DNA of 64,000 nt from Reddybacter sp041277045 (GTDB taxonomy: Bacteria; Pseudomonadota; Gammaproteobacteria; Pseudomonadales; Porticoccaceae). Location: the NCBI GenBank assembly GCA_041277045.1, contig JBGFSY010000002.1:124001-188000 (forward strand), in the 5' to 3' direction. Positions within the stretch are counted from its first letter, which is position 1, and every line of letters begins with the position of its first letter. The translations under genes were made by a program, and so were the position numbers. The notes under the pieces were generated by a model, which saw only the letters and a program-made list of their open reading frames with translations, had not been told where the DNA came from and searched no databases. Shown here in pieces: positions 53,323 to 62,184 of the stretch.

Positions 53323-54111
53323 TTGGCTACTTGGAAAGAAGAAACGCAAACCCTAGCCGGCTCAGACCTTGTCATGATCCGAGGTGGTTCTGGAAAGCCA
53401 CTATTGGTACTTCACGATGAGCTCGGCTACACGGGTTGGATGGGCTGGAACGAAGAGCTGGCTAAAGACAGGGAACTGATTATTCCCCTGCAGCCGGGTT
53501 TTGGTAAGTCGCCGCGTCAGGACTGGATGTGGCGTCACCGCGATCTCGCTAATTATTATTTGAATGTGATTCGTGAGTTGGGTCTGGAAAATCCTGATGT
53601 ACTGGCCTTTTCTGCCGGCGCCTACACCGCTGCTGAAATGGCGGCTGCCAACCCTGAGCTGCTGGGCTCTATTACGCTGGTTGGCCCGATGGGCATTAAG
53701 CCGGATGAAGGTGAGATTTTTGATATTTTTGCCGCCACGATTAAAACCTGCTTACGTAAGACGGTATTTAATCAAGAAGCGAAAGAGTTCAGTGAAATCT
53801 ACGGCGGCGAAATGTCGGCTGAGCAGTTTGAGCTGTTCGAGGACGCGCGTGCTGAGAGTGCGCGTCTCGGTTGGGAGCCCTATATGTTCAACCCCAGTCT
53901 GCCTGACCTTTTGCGCAGTGCCAAAAATGCCAAGCTGCCAACCCTGCTAATTCGCGGTAGTGAAGATGCCGTGGTACCTCAGGATTGTATCCGCAAGTAT
54001 CACGATGCCCTGCCTCAGGCTAACATCGTAACCATTAAGGGTACTGGCCACCGCCCAGAAATTGAAGATAGCGCTGAATTTGTTGCCGCTGTTAAACATT
54101 TCCTCGCTTAA
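53323..54111 (+). CDS. Alpha/beta hydrolase
   Basis: A 262-residue alpha/beta-hydrolase fold protein. KPLLVLHDELGYTGWMGWNEEL is the oxyanion-hole region, LAFSAGAYTAAEMAAANP contains the nucleophile Ser (with Ala in place of the first Gly of the usual G-x-S-x-G elbow), LLIRGSEDAVVP the Asp, and IKGTGHRPEIE the His. The start is TTG at 53323, with AAGGGG seven bases upstream. It probably cleaves an ester, lactone or C-C bond. The adjacent flavin monooxygenase 23 bases downstream could make the ester or lactone that it opens. Confidence 0.88.
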   Translation: MATWKEETQTLAGSDLVMIRGGSGKPLLVLHDELGYTGWMGWNEELAKDRELIIPLQPGFGKSPRQDWMWRHRDLANYYLNVIRELGLENPDVLAFSAGAYTAAEMAAANPELLGSITLVGPMGIKPDEGEIFDIFAATIKTCLRKTVFNQEAKEFSEIYGGEMSAEQFELFEDARAESARLGWEPYMFNPSLPDLLRSAKNAKLPTLLIRGSEDAVVPQDCIRKYHDALPQANIVTIKGTGHRPEIEDSAEFVAAVKHFLA

Positions 54112-54134
54112 CAAGAATTGGAGACTAATTAATT

Positions 54135-55460
54135 ATGCAAATTGCACATTTTACTGAGCGCCCCGTACGTTATCTTGCCGAGGAGCCTGTTCTGGAGAAC
54201 CGCGCTTTCTTTGGTGTTTCTAACAAGTATTACGATCGTGCAAAAGCGGCTGATGACTATAATTTTTACCTCGACGAAGCTTGTTTCTGTGAAGAAGTGG
54301 GTTTTGATGCGGTAGCGCTGAATGAGCACCACGGCAATCCTTTTTGTTCAGGTAGTGTGGTTAACATTGAAGCGGCAATTTTGGCGCGTATTACCTCTAA
54401 AGCCAAAATCGTTATTATTGGCAACATGTTACCCGGCGTTAAACACCCGCTACGAGTTGCCGAAGAACTGGCAACCATCGATACCATTTCCCGAGGTCGC
54501 CTGGTCGCAGGTTGGGTTCGCGGTGCGGGTAGCGAGCAGTTCTTTAACAATGCCAACCCAGCCTATAACCGTGAAATGTTTAACGAAGCTCATTCGTTCA
54601 TCATGGATTGCTGGACTAAAGACGGTCCCTGGCGCTATGAAGGCAAGCACTTCCACTATCGTCACGTGAACCCTTGGGTTAAGCCTTATCAGGAAATGCC
54701 TCAGCAGTGGATCCCCGGTGTCTTGAGTGCGGAAACTGTTATGTGGTGTGCTGAGAAGCAATACCCTTACCTCGGCTTGGGTACGGCTCTGGGCCCAACT
54801 TGTGATTTGTGGGATATGTATGCCGATAAGTCGGCAGAGCTGGGTTATCAGGCTGGTCCTGAAAACTTTGGCTATCTGTTACCTATCTTCTGTGCAGATA
54901 CCGATGAAAAAGCGCAGGAAATTGGTAAGGGCTTTATTTTTGGCGGTGGTCAAAATGCCTTTTCTCGTCCTGAGCACACGTTGCCTCCAGGTTATAATTC
55001 TAAGAGCGCGATTCGCATGCTGGGTCAACAGCCTGGTGGTAGTTGGTTGGGCGTGAGTAAAGAGAAGTTGATGGCGGGTGCCGATGATAGCTGGGACGCT
55101 TCTGCTTATGATGGTTTGCGTGCCAAGCTGGTCGCTGGTTATGAGAAGGTTCAGGACAATATGCAGATTGTTGTCGGTAGCCCTGAAACTTGTGCTCAGA
55201 AGATCAAGGACATCCTCAGCGTTATTCGCCCCGGTGTTTTTACTTGCTTTGCGGTACAGGGCAATGTCAGTGATAAGGATCGCTTGCGCAGTGTTGAGCT
55301 GCTGGGTAAAGAAGTGCTACCCGATGTGCGTAAATTTGCTGATGAAATTGGTTTGTTTGGACCCTTCGATCGTACGCCGGGTAGTGTCAAGCTGGCACCG
55401 GGCACTAAGCGTGCGCCCGTTGTCGACCGCGAGGCACTTGCAAAACTGAATCTGCCCTGA
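54135..55460 (+). CDS. Luciferase-like (LLM class) flavin-dependent monooxygenase
   Basis: A 441-residue TIM-barrel enzyme of the bacterial luciferase superfamily, expected to use FMNH2 from a partner reductase. FCEEVGFDAVALNEHHGNPFCSGSVVN holds the conserved EHH active-site region, then HPLRVAEELATIDTISRGRLVAGWVRGAGSEQF, the flavin-phosphate region, and PQQWIPGVLSAETVMWCAEK. It is longer than typical luciferase-type enzymes by about 80 residues. It is in an operon with the alpha/beta hydrolase and followed by a strong terminator. Baeyer-Villiger or monooxygenase chemistry are both possible. Confidence 0.88.
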   Translation: MQIAHFTERPVRYLAEEPVLENRAFFGVSNKYYDRAKAADDYNFYLDEACFCEEVGFDAVALNEHHGNPFCSGSVVNIEAAILARITSKAKIVIIGNMLPGVKHPLRVAEELATIDTISRGRLVAGWVRGAGSEQFFNNANPAYNREMFNEAHSFIMDCWTKDGPWRYEGKHFHYRHVNPWVKPYQEMPQQWIPGVLSAETVMWCAEKQYPYLGLGTALGPTCDLWDMYADKSAELGYQAGPENFGYLLPIFCADTDEKAQEIGKGFIFGGGQNAFSRPEHTLPPGYNSKSAIRMLGQQPGGSWLGVSKEKLMAGADDSWDASAYDGLRAKLVAGYEKVQDNMQIVVGSPETCAQKIKDILSVIRPGVFTCFAVQGNVSDKDRLRSVELLGKEVLPDVRKFADEIGLFGPFDRTPGSVKLAPGTKRAPVVDREALAKLNLP

Positions 55461-55486
55461 TTCTTTAATGGTCGATTGAAATAAAA

Positions 55487-55523
55487 AGAGCGCCTACCTA
55501 GGTTATAGGAGGCGCTCTTTTTT
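55487..55523. terminator. Bidirectional intrinsic terminator
   Basis: AGAGCGCCT (55487-55495) and AGGCGCTCT (55510-55518) form a perfect 9-bp GC-rich stem with a 14-base loop. An A-tract precedes it and a run of T follows it, so it can act on both strands. It lies between the end of the plus-strand monooxygenase gene and the end of the minus-strand SDR gene, the expected place for a shared terminator of convergent genes. Confidence 0.9.
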
Positions 55524-55555
55524 GTCTGCAGTTTAAGAGTGTTTAACGCCAGCAG

Positions 55556-56314
55556 TTAGTGCTCAAGGGAGAAGCCGGCCGTCAAACCACCATCGGCTAT
55601 AAATTCTGAACCGGTTGAGTAGGAGCTGTCATCCGAGGCTAGATAGGCTGCCAGTGTTGCCATTTCTTCGGGCTGACCGACTCGGCCCAGAGGGACCTTG
55701 CCGAAAAGAGCATTCATTGTTGATTCATCCATGCCAGTTTGCGTAATCATTGGCGTGTGAATGCCGCCGGGGTGAATGGAGTTGACGCGAATGTTATCGG
55801 GCCCCAATTCCATGGCGGCGACTTTGGTCATGCCCCGTACGGCAAACTTACTGGCACAGTAGGCTGAACCACCGGACATACCGATGAGTCCATCAATGGA
55901 CGAAATGTTAATGATCGAACCACTTCCGGCATCTTTCATCGGGCCGGCAACGCTGCGCATGCCGAGGAAAACACCGAGCTGATTGATTTCAATGACTTTC
56001 ATATAGTCGGCAACACTCGTATCGACCAGGGCTTTGACTTGTACAATACCGGCATTGTTGACCAGTACGTTAAGTTTGCCAAAATGCGCAACAGTTTCTT
56101 TGACGGCTGCGGCCCAGGAGTTTTCATCGGTAACATCCAGGTGAATGTAGTGGGCGGCATCGCCAATTTCAGCGGCGACTTGTTTGCCTTCTTCATCGAG
56201 TACATCGGTGATGACGACTTTGGCGCCGCGCGCAGCAAAGAGACGTGCTTCTGCTGCGCCCTGGCCTCGTGCAGCGCCAGTGATTAATGCAACCTTATCT
56301 TGTAAGTTATTCAT
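55556..56314 (-). CDS. Short-chain dehydrogenase/reductase
   Basis: A 252-residue classical SDR. KVALITGAARGQGAAEARLFAARG is the NAD(P) loop (TGxxxGxG), VLVNNAGIVQ is conserved, SIINISSIDGLIG has the catalytic Ser and SAYCASKFAVRGMTK the Tyr-x3-Lys. VITDVLDEEG with an Asp after beta-strand 2 suggests NAD preference. It shares most of its sequence with the SDR at 56439, down to the C-terminal ADGGLTAGFSLE. It probably oxidises a secondary alcohol in the catabolic pathway. Confidence 0.92.
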   Translation of the reverse strand: MNNLQDKVALITGAARGQGAAEARLFAARGAKVVITDVLDEEGKQVAAEIGDAAHYIHLDVTDENSWAAAVKETVAHFGKLNVLVNNAGIVQVKALVDTSVADYMKVIEINQLGVFLGMRSVAGPMKDAGSGSIINISSIDGLIGMSGGSAYCASKFAVRGMTKVAAMELGPDNIRVNSIHPGGIHTPMITQTGMDESTMNALFGKVPLGRVGQPEEMATLAAYLASDDSSYSTGSEFIADGGLTAGFSLEH

Positions 56315-56385
56315 TGTTTTTATCCTGTGTTTTAAAAGTTATAGTTTATTAAATGTATTTCGAAAAATTTCTTTAGTAGATATAC

Positions 56386-56414
56386 AAAAAAAGGCCTGTT
56401 GTTTAACAGACCTT
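56386..56414 (-). terminator. Intrinsic terminator of the upstream SDR gene
   Basis: On the minus strand AAGGTCTGTT pairs with AACAGGCCTT around a four-base loop (one mismatch in ten) and a run of seven T follows. It lies 24 bases after the stop of the SDR gene at 56439, in the gap before the second SDR gene, so the two tandem SDR genes probably have separate transcripts. Confidence 0.75.
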
Positions 56415-56438
56415 TCAGGTATTTGTTTCTAGTTGGGT

Positions 56439-57200
56439 TTAACCTTCCAGAGAAAAACCTGCAGTTAAACCGCCGTCAGCAACAAATTCTGATCCAGTTG
56501 AGTAGGAGGCATCATCTGAGGCGAGGTAGGCCGCCAGTGTGGCCATTTCTTCCGATTTGGCAATGCGACCCAGAGGACTCGCTTTAAAAGCTTCTTCTGC
56601 CTGTTCTTCGGTCAGATTAATATCATCGAGGATTTTTGTTTTTACCCCACCGGGGTGGAGTGAGTTGACACGTATACCATATTTGCCCAGCTCCAGAGCA
56701 GCGACTTTAGTCATGCCGCGAACAGCAAACTTACTGGCGCAGTAGGCTGAGGCACCGTACATGCCGATGAGTCCATCAATGGAGGCGATATTAACGATGG
56801 AGCCACCACCGGCATCTTTCATTGCTTCGACCACTTCACGCATGCCAAGAAAAACGCCTATTTGATTCACTTCGATTACCTTGCGGTAAGAGTCAAGAGA
56901 TGTTTTGTGAACTTCTTTTGCGGGGGTGATAATGCCAGCGTTGTTGATTAATACATTGAGTTTGCCAAATTTTTCTACAGTAGCATTAACTACGTCTTTC
57001 CAGCCTTGTTCACTGGTGACATCTTGTCGCATATAGGCTGCTGAATCACCGATTTCGGCAGCGACCTGTGCACCTTCTTCATCAAGCACATCGGTCATCA
57101 TTACCTTGGCACCACGTTCCACGAACAGTCGTGCTTCGGCAGCACCCTGGCCACGAGCGGCACCTGTGATTAATGCTACTTTTCCGTCTAGAGCTCCCAT
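56439..57200 (-). CDS. Short-chain dehydrogenase/reductase, tandem paralogue
   Basis: A 253-residue SDR very like its neighbour at 55556: KVALITGAARGQGAAEARLFVERG, MMTDVLDEEG, VLINNAGIITP, SIVNIASIDGLIGMYGASAYCASKFAVRGMTK and the C-terminal ADGGLTAGFSLEG. All catalytic residues are present. The frame is open to 57281, but ATG at 57200, with AGGGG seven bases upstream, gives the same N-terminus as the paralogue. The pair arose by tandem duplication and may act on different alcohols or stereoisomers. Confidence 0.92.
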   Translation of the reverse strand: MGALDGKVALITGAARGQGAAEARLFVERGAKVMMTDVLDEEGAQVAAEIGDSAAYMRQDVTSEQGWKDVVNATVEKFGKLNVLINNAGIITPAKEVHKTSLDSYRKVIEVNQIGVFLGMREVVEAMKDAGGGSIVNIASIDGLIGMYGASAYCASKFAVRGMTKVAALELGKYGIRVNSLHPGGVKTKILDDINLTEEQAEEAFKASPLGRIAKSEEMATLAAYLASDDASYSTGSEFVADGGLTAGFSLEG

Positions 57201-57458
57201 GAATTTTCCCCTGAGTTTTATAAATAGAATACAAATGGCTTTATTGCCCTGCATATATGGATCATTTTTATGAAGACCCAAATATAGAGGCTTTTAAACC
57301 AAAAGGCGAGTTGTAAGCCCTATTTCGCCCCCAGCCTTTCAGGAGGGGGTATTGATGGGGGGTATTTAGATTTGTTTGCATAAGGTGGCTTGTGTAAAGA
57401 TGGCAATTAACTAAATTATAAACCTTGCAATTAATAGACTTAAATTAAGGAGCTTATT

Positions 57459-58559
57459 ATGGATATTGGCGTATTAATGCTTTTTCAAAACCACCCTAAT
57501 CTGCCGATGGCCGATTACGATATGTACAAAAAAGAGCTTGGCGTTTGCGAAATGGCGGAGCCCCTGGGTTTTGATTCTATTTGGGCGGTGGAGCACCACT
57601 TTACTGATTACACCCTCTGCCCCAACCCCATCGAAATGCTATCCTACCTCGCCGGTAAAACAGACAAAATTAAGCTGGGTACGGGCGCGATTATCATTCC
57701 CTGGCACAAGGATCCGCTGCGGATTGCCACTGATGTATCAATGCTCGACAACCTCTGTGATCGGCGTTTATTACTGGGCATAGGTCGAGGTATTGGCCGG
57801 GTTGAGTACGATGGCTTTGGCGTTGACATGAATGATTCGCGAGCTATTTTCGAAGAGTCGTCGCAAATGATCCTCGATATGCTTGAGACAGGCAAGGCCA
57901 AGGATCACGACGGTGAGCACTTTAAGCAGGTCGCCCGCGACATTCGCCCGGCACCGCTACCGCCCTATCTGGATCGCACCTATGTTACTTGTCAGTCTCC
58001 CGAAACGGCGGAGATTATTGCTCGACTGGGTTTGGGTATGATGGTGTTTGCCATCTCGCCGTGGAAATCCCGTGCTGAAGACTGTCGCGTGTATCGTGAA
58101 GCCTTTCTCAAGTATCAGGGCCGCGAGGCACCCCCGGTGGTTGCCAATGTCTTTGTCATGGTCGACGAAGATGGCGACCGCGCCCGTGAGCTGGCGGAAA
58201 AGTACATGACTGACTACTGGATTTCGGCGCTGGCCCATTATGAAATGGACGGCACTCACTTTACCGATGTGAAGGGTTATGAGTTTTACGCCAAATCGGC
58301 GGGCATGATGCGCGACCGTAGCTCTGAATCGATGGGCGACCTCTACGTCAATAATCAAATCTTTGGCACACCCCAGGAATGTATCGACCAAATGAATCAT
58401 ATTCAGGATTTGGCCGGGCCGGTTACCTTTAATGTTTCCTTCTCTTTTGCGGGACTGCCCTACGACATTGTGCATAAGCAAATGAAGCTGTTTGCCGAAA
58501 AATGTCTGCCTGTACTTCAGGCGACTGAGGTCGGGCAATCTGCCGATAAAGTCGCTTAA
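57459..58559 (+). CDS. Luciferase-like (LLM class) flavin-dependent monooxygenase
   Basis: A 366-residue TIM-barrel enzyme of the bacterial luciferase family. MDIGVLMLFQNHPNLPMADYDMY and GFDSIWAVEHHFTDYTLCPNPIEMLSYLAG (EHH motif) start the barrel, KLGTGAIIIPWHKDPLRIATDVSMLDNLCDRRLLLGIGRG is the flavin-phosphate region and PPYLDRTYVTCQSPETAEIIARLG follows. A strong ribosome binding site, TAAGGAGC, precedes the ATG. It is only distantly similar to the enzyme at 54135. The cluster so has two different flavin monooxygenases. Confidence 0.9.
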   Translation: MDIGVLMLFQNHPNLPMADYDMYKKELGVCEMAEPLGFDSIWAVEHHFTDYTLCPNPIEMLSYLAGKTDKIKLGTGAIIIPWHKDPLRIATDVSMLDNLCDRRLLLGIGRGIGRVEYDGFGVDMNDSRAIFEESSQMILDMLETGKAKDHDGEHFKQVARDIRPAPLPPYLDRTYVTCQSPETAEIIARLGLGMMVFAISPWKSRAEDCRVYREAFLKYQGREAPPVVANVFVMVDEDGDRARELAEKYMTDYWISALAHYEMDGTHFTDVKGYEFYAKSAGMMRDRSSESMGDLYVNNQIFGTPQECIDQMNHIQDLAGPVTFNVSFSFAGLPYDIVHKQMKLFAEKCLPVLQATEVGQSADKVA

Positions 58560-58598
58560 AAAAGACTTTCACGATCATCTGAAAAGAGTACTTCCCCA

Positions 58599-58636
58599 CC
58601 TAAATCCAGCGCCGTTTTTCGGGGCTTGGGTTTAGG
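58599..58636 (+). other. Long imperfect hairpin after the second monooxygenase gene
   Basis: CCTAAATCCAGCGCCG and CGGGGCTTGGGTTTAGG pair over most of their length around a five-T loop. The outer six bases are perfect and the inner part has a few mismatches. There is no good T-run after it. It lies 40 bases after the stop codon and may end or stabilise the transcript. Confidence 0.5.
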
Positions 58637-58714
58637 TAATATAATTTCTTTTGTTCGTCAGACCCCGTAGATAAACTGTTGGGCTGATACATTCATTTTA
58701 AAAGGTAAAGCATT

Positions 58715-59494
58715 GTGGCAAGACTCAGTAAATTAAGCCGTTCGGTTAAAGGTAGTGTGGTGCATGTAACGGGCGCTGCCAGCGGCATGGGCCGGGCAAC
58801 GGCGATACTGTTCGCCGATGAGGGCGCAAAGGTAGCGGTTACCGATATCGACCTCGAGAAAGCCGACGCCGTGGCGCAAGAGATCAACGATGCCGGAGGC
58901 ACTGCTAAAGCTTGGGCTTTGGATGTCTGCGATGCCGAGCGCATTATCGAAGTGACAAACGCCATTGGCGCTGAATTCGATGGTCTGGATATTCTCGTCA
59001 ACAACGCCGGTCTGGGTGTGTTTGTGAAGCTCGATAGTGAAAAATACGAAGAGCGCTGGCAGTTCGGCATGGACGTATTGATCAACTCGGTACAGCGTTT
59101 GGTGCGGGCATCGCTGCCCATGCTGCGCAAAGCCGAGCACGGCCGTATTATTAATATTGCCTCCACCGAAGGCCTCGGTGCCACGGAGAACGCCGGGCCT
59201 TACACCGCGGCTAAACACGCGGTTGTTGGCTTTACCAAGTCGCTGGCTGTCGATCTTGGCCGCGATGGCATTACCGCTAACTGCGTTTGCCCTGGCCCCA
59301 TTAAAACGCCACTGACCGACTTTATTACCGACGAACACAAAGTCACCTTTGCCAAGCGTCGTGTCGCTGTGCGCCGTTATGGTGATCCGGAAGAAGTGGC
59401 CCATGCCACCTTTAACTTTGCCCTGCCATCGGCTTCCTTTATGACCGGCGTGATTATGCCGGTCGATGGTGGCCTGTGGATTCGCAACGCTTAG
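58715..59494 (+). CDS. Short-chain dehydrogenase/reductase
   Basis: A 259-residue SDR with VVHVTGAASGMGRATAILFADEG (cofactor loop), AVTDIDLEKADAVAQEI, ILVNNAGLGVFVKL, IINIASTEGLGATENAGPYTAAKHAVVGFTKSL (Ser and Tyr-x3-Lys) and ADPEEVAH-like C-terminal parts. It is less like the tandem pair than they are like each other. The start is GTG at 58715 after AAAGGTAAAG. It begins a plus-strand run of five genes that ends at 63081. Confidence 0.9.
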   Translation: MARLSKLSRSVKGSVVHVTGAASGMGRATAILFADEGAKVAVTDIDLEKADAVAQEINDAGGTAKAWALDVCDAERIIEVTNAIGAEFDGLDILVNNAGLGVFVKLDSEKYEERWQFGMDVLINSVQRLVRASLPMLRKAEHGRIINIASTEGLGATENAGPYTAAKHAVVGFTKSLAVDLGRDGITANCVCPGPIKTPLTDFITDEHKVTFAKRRVAVRRYGDPEEVAHATFNFALPSASFMTGVIMPVDGGLWIRNA

Positions 59495-59529
59495 GTTGGC
59501 TGACTGCAAAAGATTGAAGGAGAGCTGAA

Positions 59530-60381
59530 GTGGCGGATTGGCAGGTTGGTGGTGTCAAAATAACCAAAATTGTGGAAGAGGATTCACCCGTCCCCGGTAA
59601 GTTTGTACTGCCGGATGCGACGCCTGAGAAACTACTAGAGATCGATTGGCTAAGCCCCAACTTTATTACCGATAGAGGCTGGCTGAAGATGAGTATCCAC
59701 GCCCTGATTATTGAAACTAAGGGCGTGAAAATCATGGTCGATACCTGTTTGGGTAATGACAAAGAGCGCATCACCGAAGCTTGGGCGATGCGCAAGGGCT
59801 CCTTTCTTGAAGACCTAGTGGCAGCGGGTCATCCCCGTGAAAGCATTGACTATGTGATTTGCACGCATCTTCACGTCGACCATGTGGGCTGGAATACCAT
59901 GTTGGTTGATGGCGAGTGGGTGCCGACCTTCCCCAACGCGCGCTACCTGTTTGGCCGCAAAGAGTGGGAGGCCTGGGAAAAGGAACCCGACACCGAGCAC
60001 TTTGGCCCGGTGCTGGAAGATTCCGTCAAGCCGGTGATTGATGCCGGTTTGGCCGACCTCGTTGCCTGTGACCATCAAGTTAACGATGAAGTGTGGTTTG
60101 AGCCGACACATGGCCACACCGCAGGGCATATTAGTGTACGCATATCTTCAGGCGGTGAAGATGCGGTAATTACCGGTGATATGACCCACCACCCTTGCCA
60201 GTTAGCACGGCCCGAGTGGTCCTGCTTTGCCGATTATGATCCGCCCAAGGCTATCGACACCCGCTGGGATTTTTATGCCAAATATGTCGATAAGCCGGTG
60301 CTGGTCATCGGCACCCATTTTTCACCACCGACGGCGGGTTATATCGTCGCCGATGGTGAGCGTTACAAATTGAAATGCTGA
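59530..60381 (+). CDS. Metallo-beta-lactamase-fold hydrolase
   Basis: A 283-residue protein of the metallo-beta-lactamase superfamily. YVICTHLHVDHVGWNTML is the HxHxDH zinc motif (about residue 117), EVWFEPTHGHTAGHISV has the next His, and VITGDMTHHPCQL holds the bridging Asp. IGTHFSPPTAGYIV has the last His. The arrangement is that of lactonases and methyl-parathion-hydrolase-like enzymes. In this cluster it could open a lactone made by a flavin monooxygenase. The start is GTG at 59530 after GGAGAG. Confidence 0.88.
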   Translation: MADWQVGGVKITKIVEEDSPVPGKFVLPDATPEKLLEIDWLSPNFITDRGWLKMSIHALIIETKGVKIMVDTCLGNDKERITEAWAMRKGSFLEDLVAAGHPRESIDYVICTHLHVDHVGWNTMLVDGEWVPTFPNARYLFGRKEWEAWEKEPDTEHFGPVLEDSVKPVIDAGLADLVACDHQVNDEVWFEPTHGHTAGHISVRISSGGEDAVITGDMTHHPCQLARPEWSCFADYDPPKAIDTRWDFYAKYVDKPVLVIGTHFSPPTAGYIVADGERYKLKC

Positions 60382-60417
60382 ATAGCTTAAAAACTCAATC
60401 GTATTAAGGAGAGAAAA

Positions 60418-61434
60418 ATGAAAGCGACAAGATTTCACGGTGTCGGTAAGCCGCTAACCATAGAAGATGTTCCCGAGCCCGAAGTAGGGCCCACCGGCGT
60501 ACTGGTGCGTATATCGGGCGCGGGAGTGTGCCACTCCGACCTGCATGTTATTGATGGCGAAGTGGGCACACGGCAAAAGCCCATCACCCTGGGCCACGAA
60601 AATGCCGGTATTGTTGAAGCTGTGGGTAGCGATGTTACTGATGTTGAAGTCGGCGATGGTGTGGCGGTGTTTGGTGCTTGGGGTTGCGGCAGTTGTCGCG
60701 CCTGTGAAATGGGCGAAGAAAACCTCTGCTTAAACCCTATTTACCCGGGCATTATGGTCGATGGCGGCTGGGCCGAGAAACTCTACGTACCCCATTCGCG
60801 CAATTTGGTGAAGCTCAACGGTCTCGACCCCGTCGTTGCCGCACCACTGACCGATGCCGCTTTGACCCCTTATCGAGCGGTTAAAAAAGTATTACCCAAG
60901 CTGGCACCGGGTCGCACACTGGCAATTATTGGCGTTGGTGGTCTCGGCCACATGGCCTTACAAATCGCCCAGGCTTTAGCGCCTTCCGTGCGTTTGATCG
61001 CCATCGACCTCAGCGATGAAAAACTGACCATGGCCAAAGAACTGGGTGCGGATGTGGTGATCAACGCCGGGGATGATGTCGGTGCAGAGGTAAAGGCAGC
61101 CACTGATGGCGCCGGTGTCGATGCCATTATTGATTTTGTCGGTGCCGATGCCACGCTGAAAAGTGCTGCGGCGAGTGTTGCTGTCGCCGGTAAAATTGTC
61201 GTGGTCGGCATTGCCGGCGGTACGCTGCCCTTTACCTTTTGGGATATTCCCCTGGAAGTGGAAGTGACCACCAGTATTTGGGGCAACCGGCAAGAGCTGA
61301 AAGAAGTGCTCGAACTGGCACGTCTGGGGCATATTACTCCCCATATTGAACGTCAGCCGCTGGAGGCGATCAACGATGTCGTCGCGCGTTTACACGCGGG
61401 CGAAATTAAAGGCCGTGTGGTACTCACACCCTGA
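60418..61434 (+). CDS. Zinc-dependent alcohol dehydrogenase
   Basis: A 338-residue medium-chain dehydrogenase. GAGVCHSDLHVIDGE has the catalytic zinc Cys, TLGHENAGIVEAVG the His-Glu pair, and GCGSCRACEMGEENLC the four Cys of the structural zinc. TLAIIGVGGLGHMALQIAQAL is the NAD loop, followed by AIDLSDEKL with an Asp that favours NAD. Both zinc sites are complete. It should oxidise an alcohol of the pathway to a ketone or aldehyde. GGAGAG precedes the ATG. Confidence 0.93.
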   Translation: MKATRFHGVGKPLTIEDVPEPEVGPTGVLVRISGAGVCHSDLHVIDGEVGTRQKPITLGHENAGIVEAVGSDVTDVEVGDGVAVFGAWGCGSCRACEMGEENLCLNPIYPGIMVDGGWAEKLYVPHSRNLVKLNGLDPVVAAPLTDAALTPYRAVKKVLPKLAPGRTLAIIGVGGLGHMALQIAQALAPSVRLIAIDLSDEKLTMAKELGADVVINAGDDVGAEVKAATDGAGVDAIIDFVGADATLKSAAASVAVAGKIVVVGIAGGTLPFTFWDIPLEVEVTTSIWGNRQELKEVLELARLGHITPHIERQPLEAINDVVARLHAGEIKGRVVLTP

Positions 61435-61480
61435 TAGTTGCTTTACACATTACTCTTTAAAAACTGGAAGTGTTCAACTT

Positions 61481-62095
61481 ATGCCCTTATCTCCACCGAA
61501 GTCTCGACAGCATTTACACACCCGCACCATCGATTTAGCAGGTTACTACCGTGATGACGGCCTATGGGATATTGAGGCGCACATTGTCGACAAAAAAACC
61601 TATAGCTATGAAAATAAGTGGCGGGGCACGGTGGCCTCCGGACTGCCCGTGCACGATATGTCGATACGCCTAACCATTGACCGGGAGTTAATCGTGCAGG
61701 GTATTGAGGTGGTTATGGATGTGCAGCCTTATACCATTTGCTCCGATGTGCTGGGAAATTTTCAGGGCATCGTTGGGCTGAAAATAGGCGCTGGCTGGAA
61801 CAGGCGTGTGCGCGAGGTGGTCGGTGGCGTGCTGGGTTGTACGCATCTCGCCGAGCTATTAGGCCCATTAGCAACGGTGACCTTTCAAACCCTGTCGGCT
61901 GATTATGCGCGGGAGCTGATGGGTTTGGAGCCAGCGGCGCGGGGTGAAATGGCGTCAGCTCAAGCACCCTTTATGCTCAATGGTTGTTTCACCTGGTCAC
62001 CGCAAAGCCCAGTAGTGAAAGCGGATTTCCCCGATTATTACCAGGCGCCAGAAACCATCGACGTACTTGAGCTGCGCTCCGATGACATTAAGTGA
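61481..62095 (+). CDS. DUF2889 domain protein
   Basis: A 204-residue protein that resembles the DUF2889 family: RQHLHTRTIDLAGYYRDDGLWDIEAHIVDKK, LPVHDMSIRLTIDRELIVQGIEVVMDVQPYTIC, GLKIGAGWNRRVREVVGGVLGCTHLAELLGPLATVTFQTL. The conserved Cys, His and Glu residues suggest a metal or catalytic site. Members of the family often sit in degradation clusters but have no firm function. The frame is open from 61346 inside the dehydrogenase gene, but ATG at 61481 starts the conserved part. It is 46 bases downstream of the dehydrogenase. Confidence 0.8.
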   Translation: MPLSPPKSRQHLHTRTIDLAGYYRDDGLWDIEAHIVDKKTYSYENKWRGTVASGLPVHDMSIRLTIDRELIVQGIEVVMDVQPYTICSDVLGNFQGIVGLKIGAGWNRRVREVVGGVLGCTHLAELLGPLATVTFQTLSADYARELMGLEPAARGEMASAQAPFMLNGCFTWSPQSPVVKADFPDYYQAPETIDVLELRSDDIK

Positions 62096-62184
62096 ACATT
62101 ACCGCATTGGCCTCTGCTTGCAGCGTGTGCAGGGTCTGATGAGTCGTTTATGTCAGCGCTGTCAATTGTGGAATTGAACGGCTG

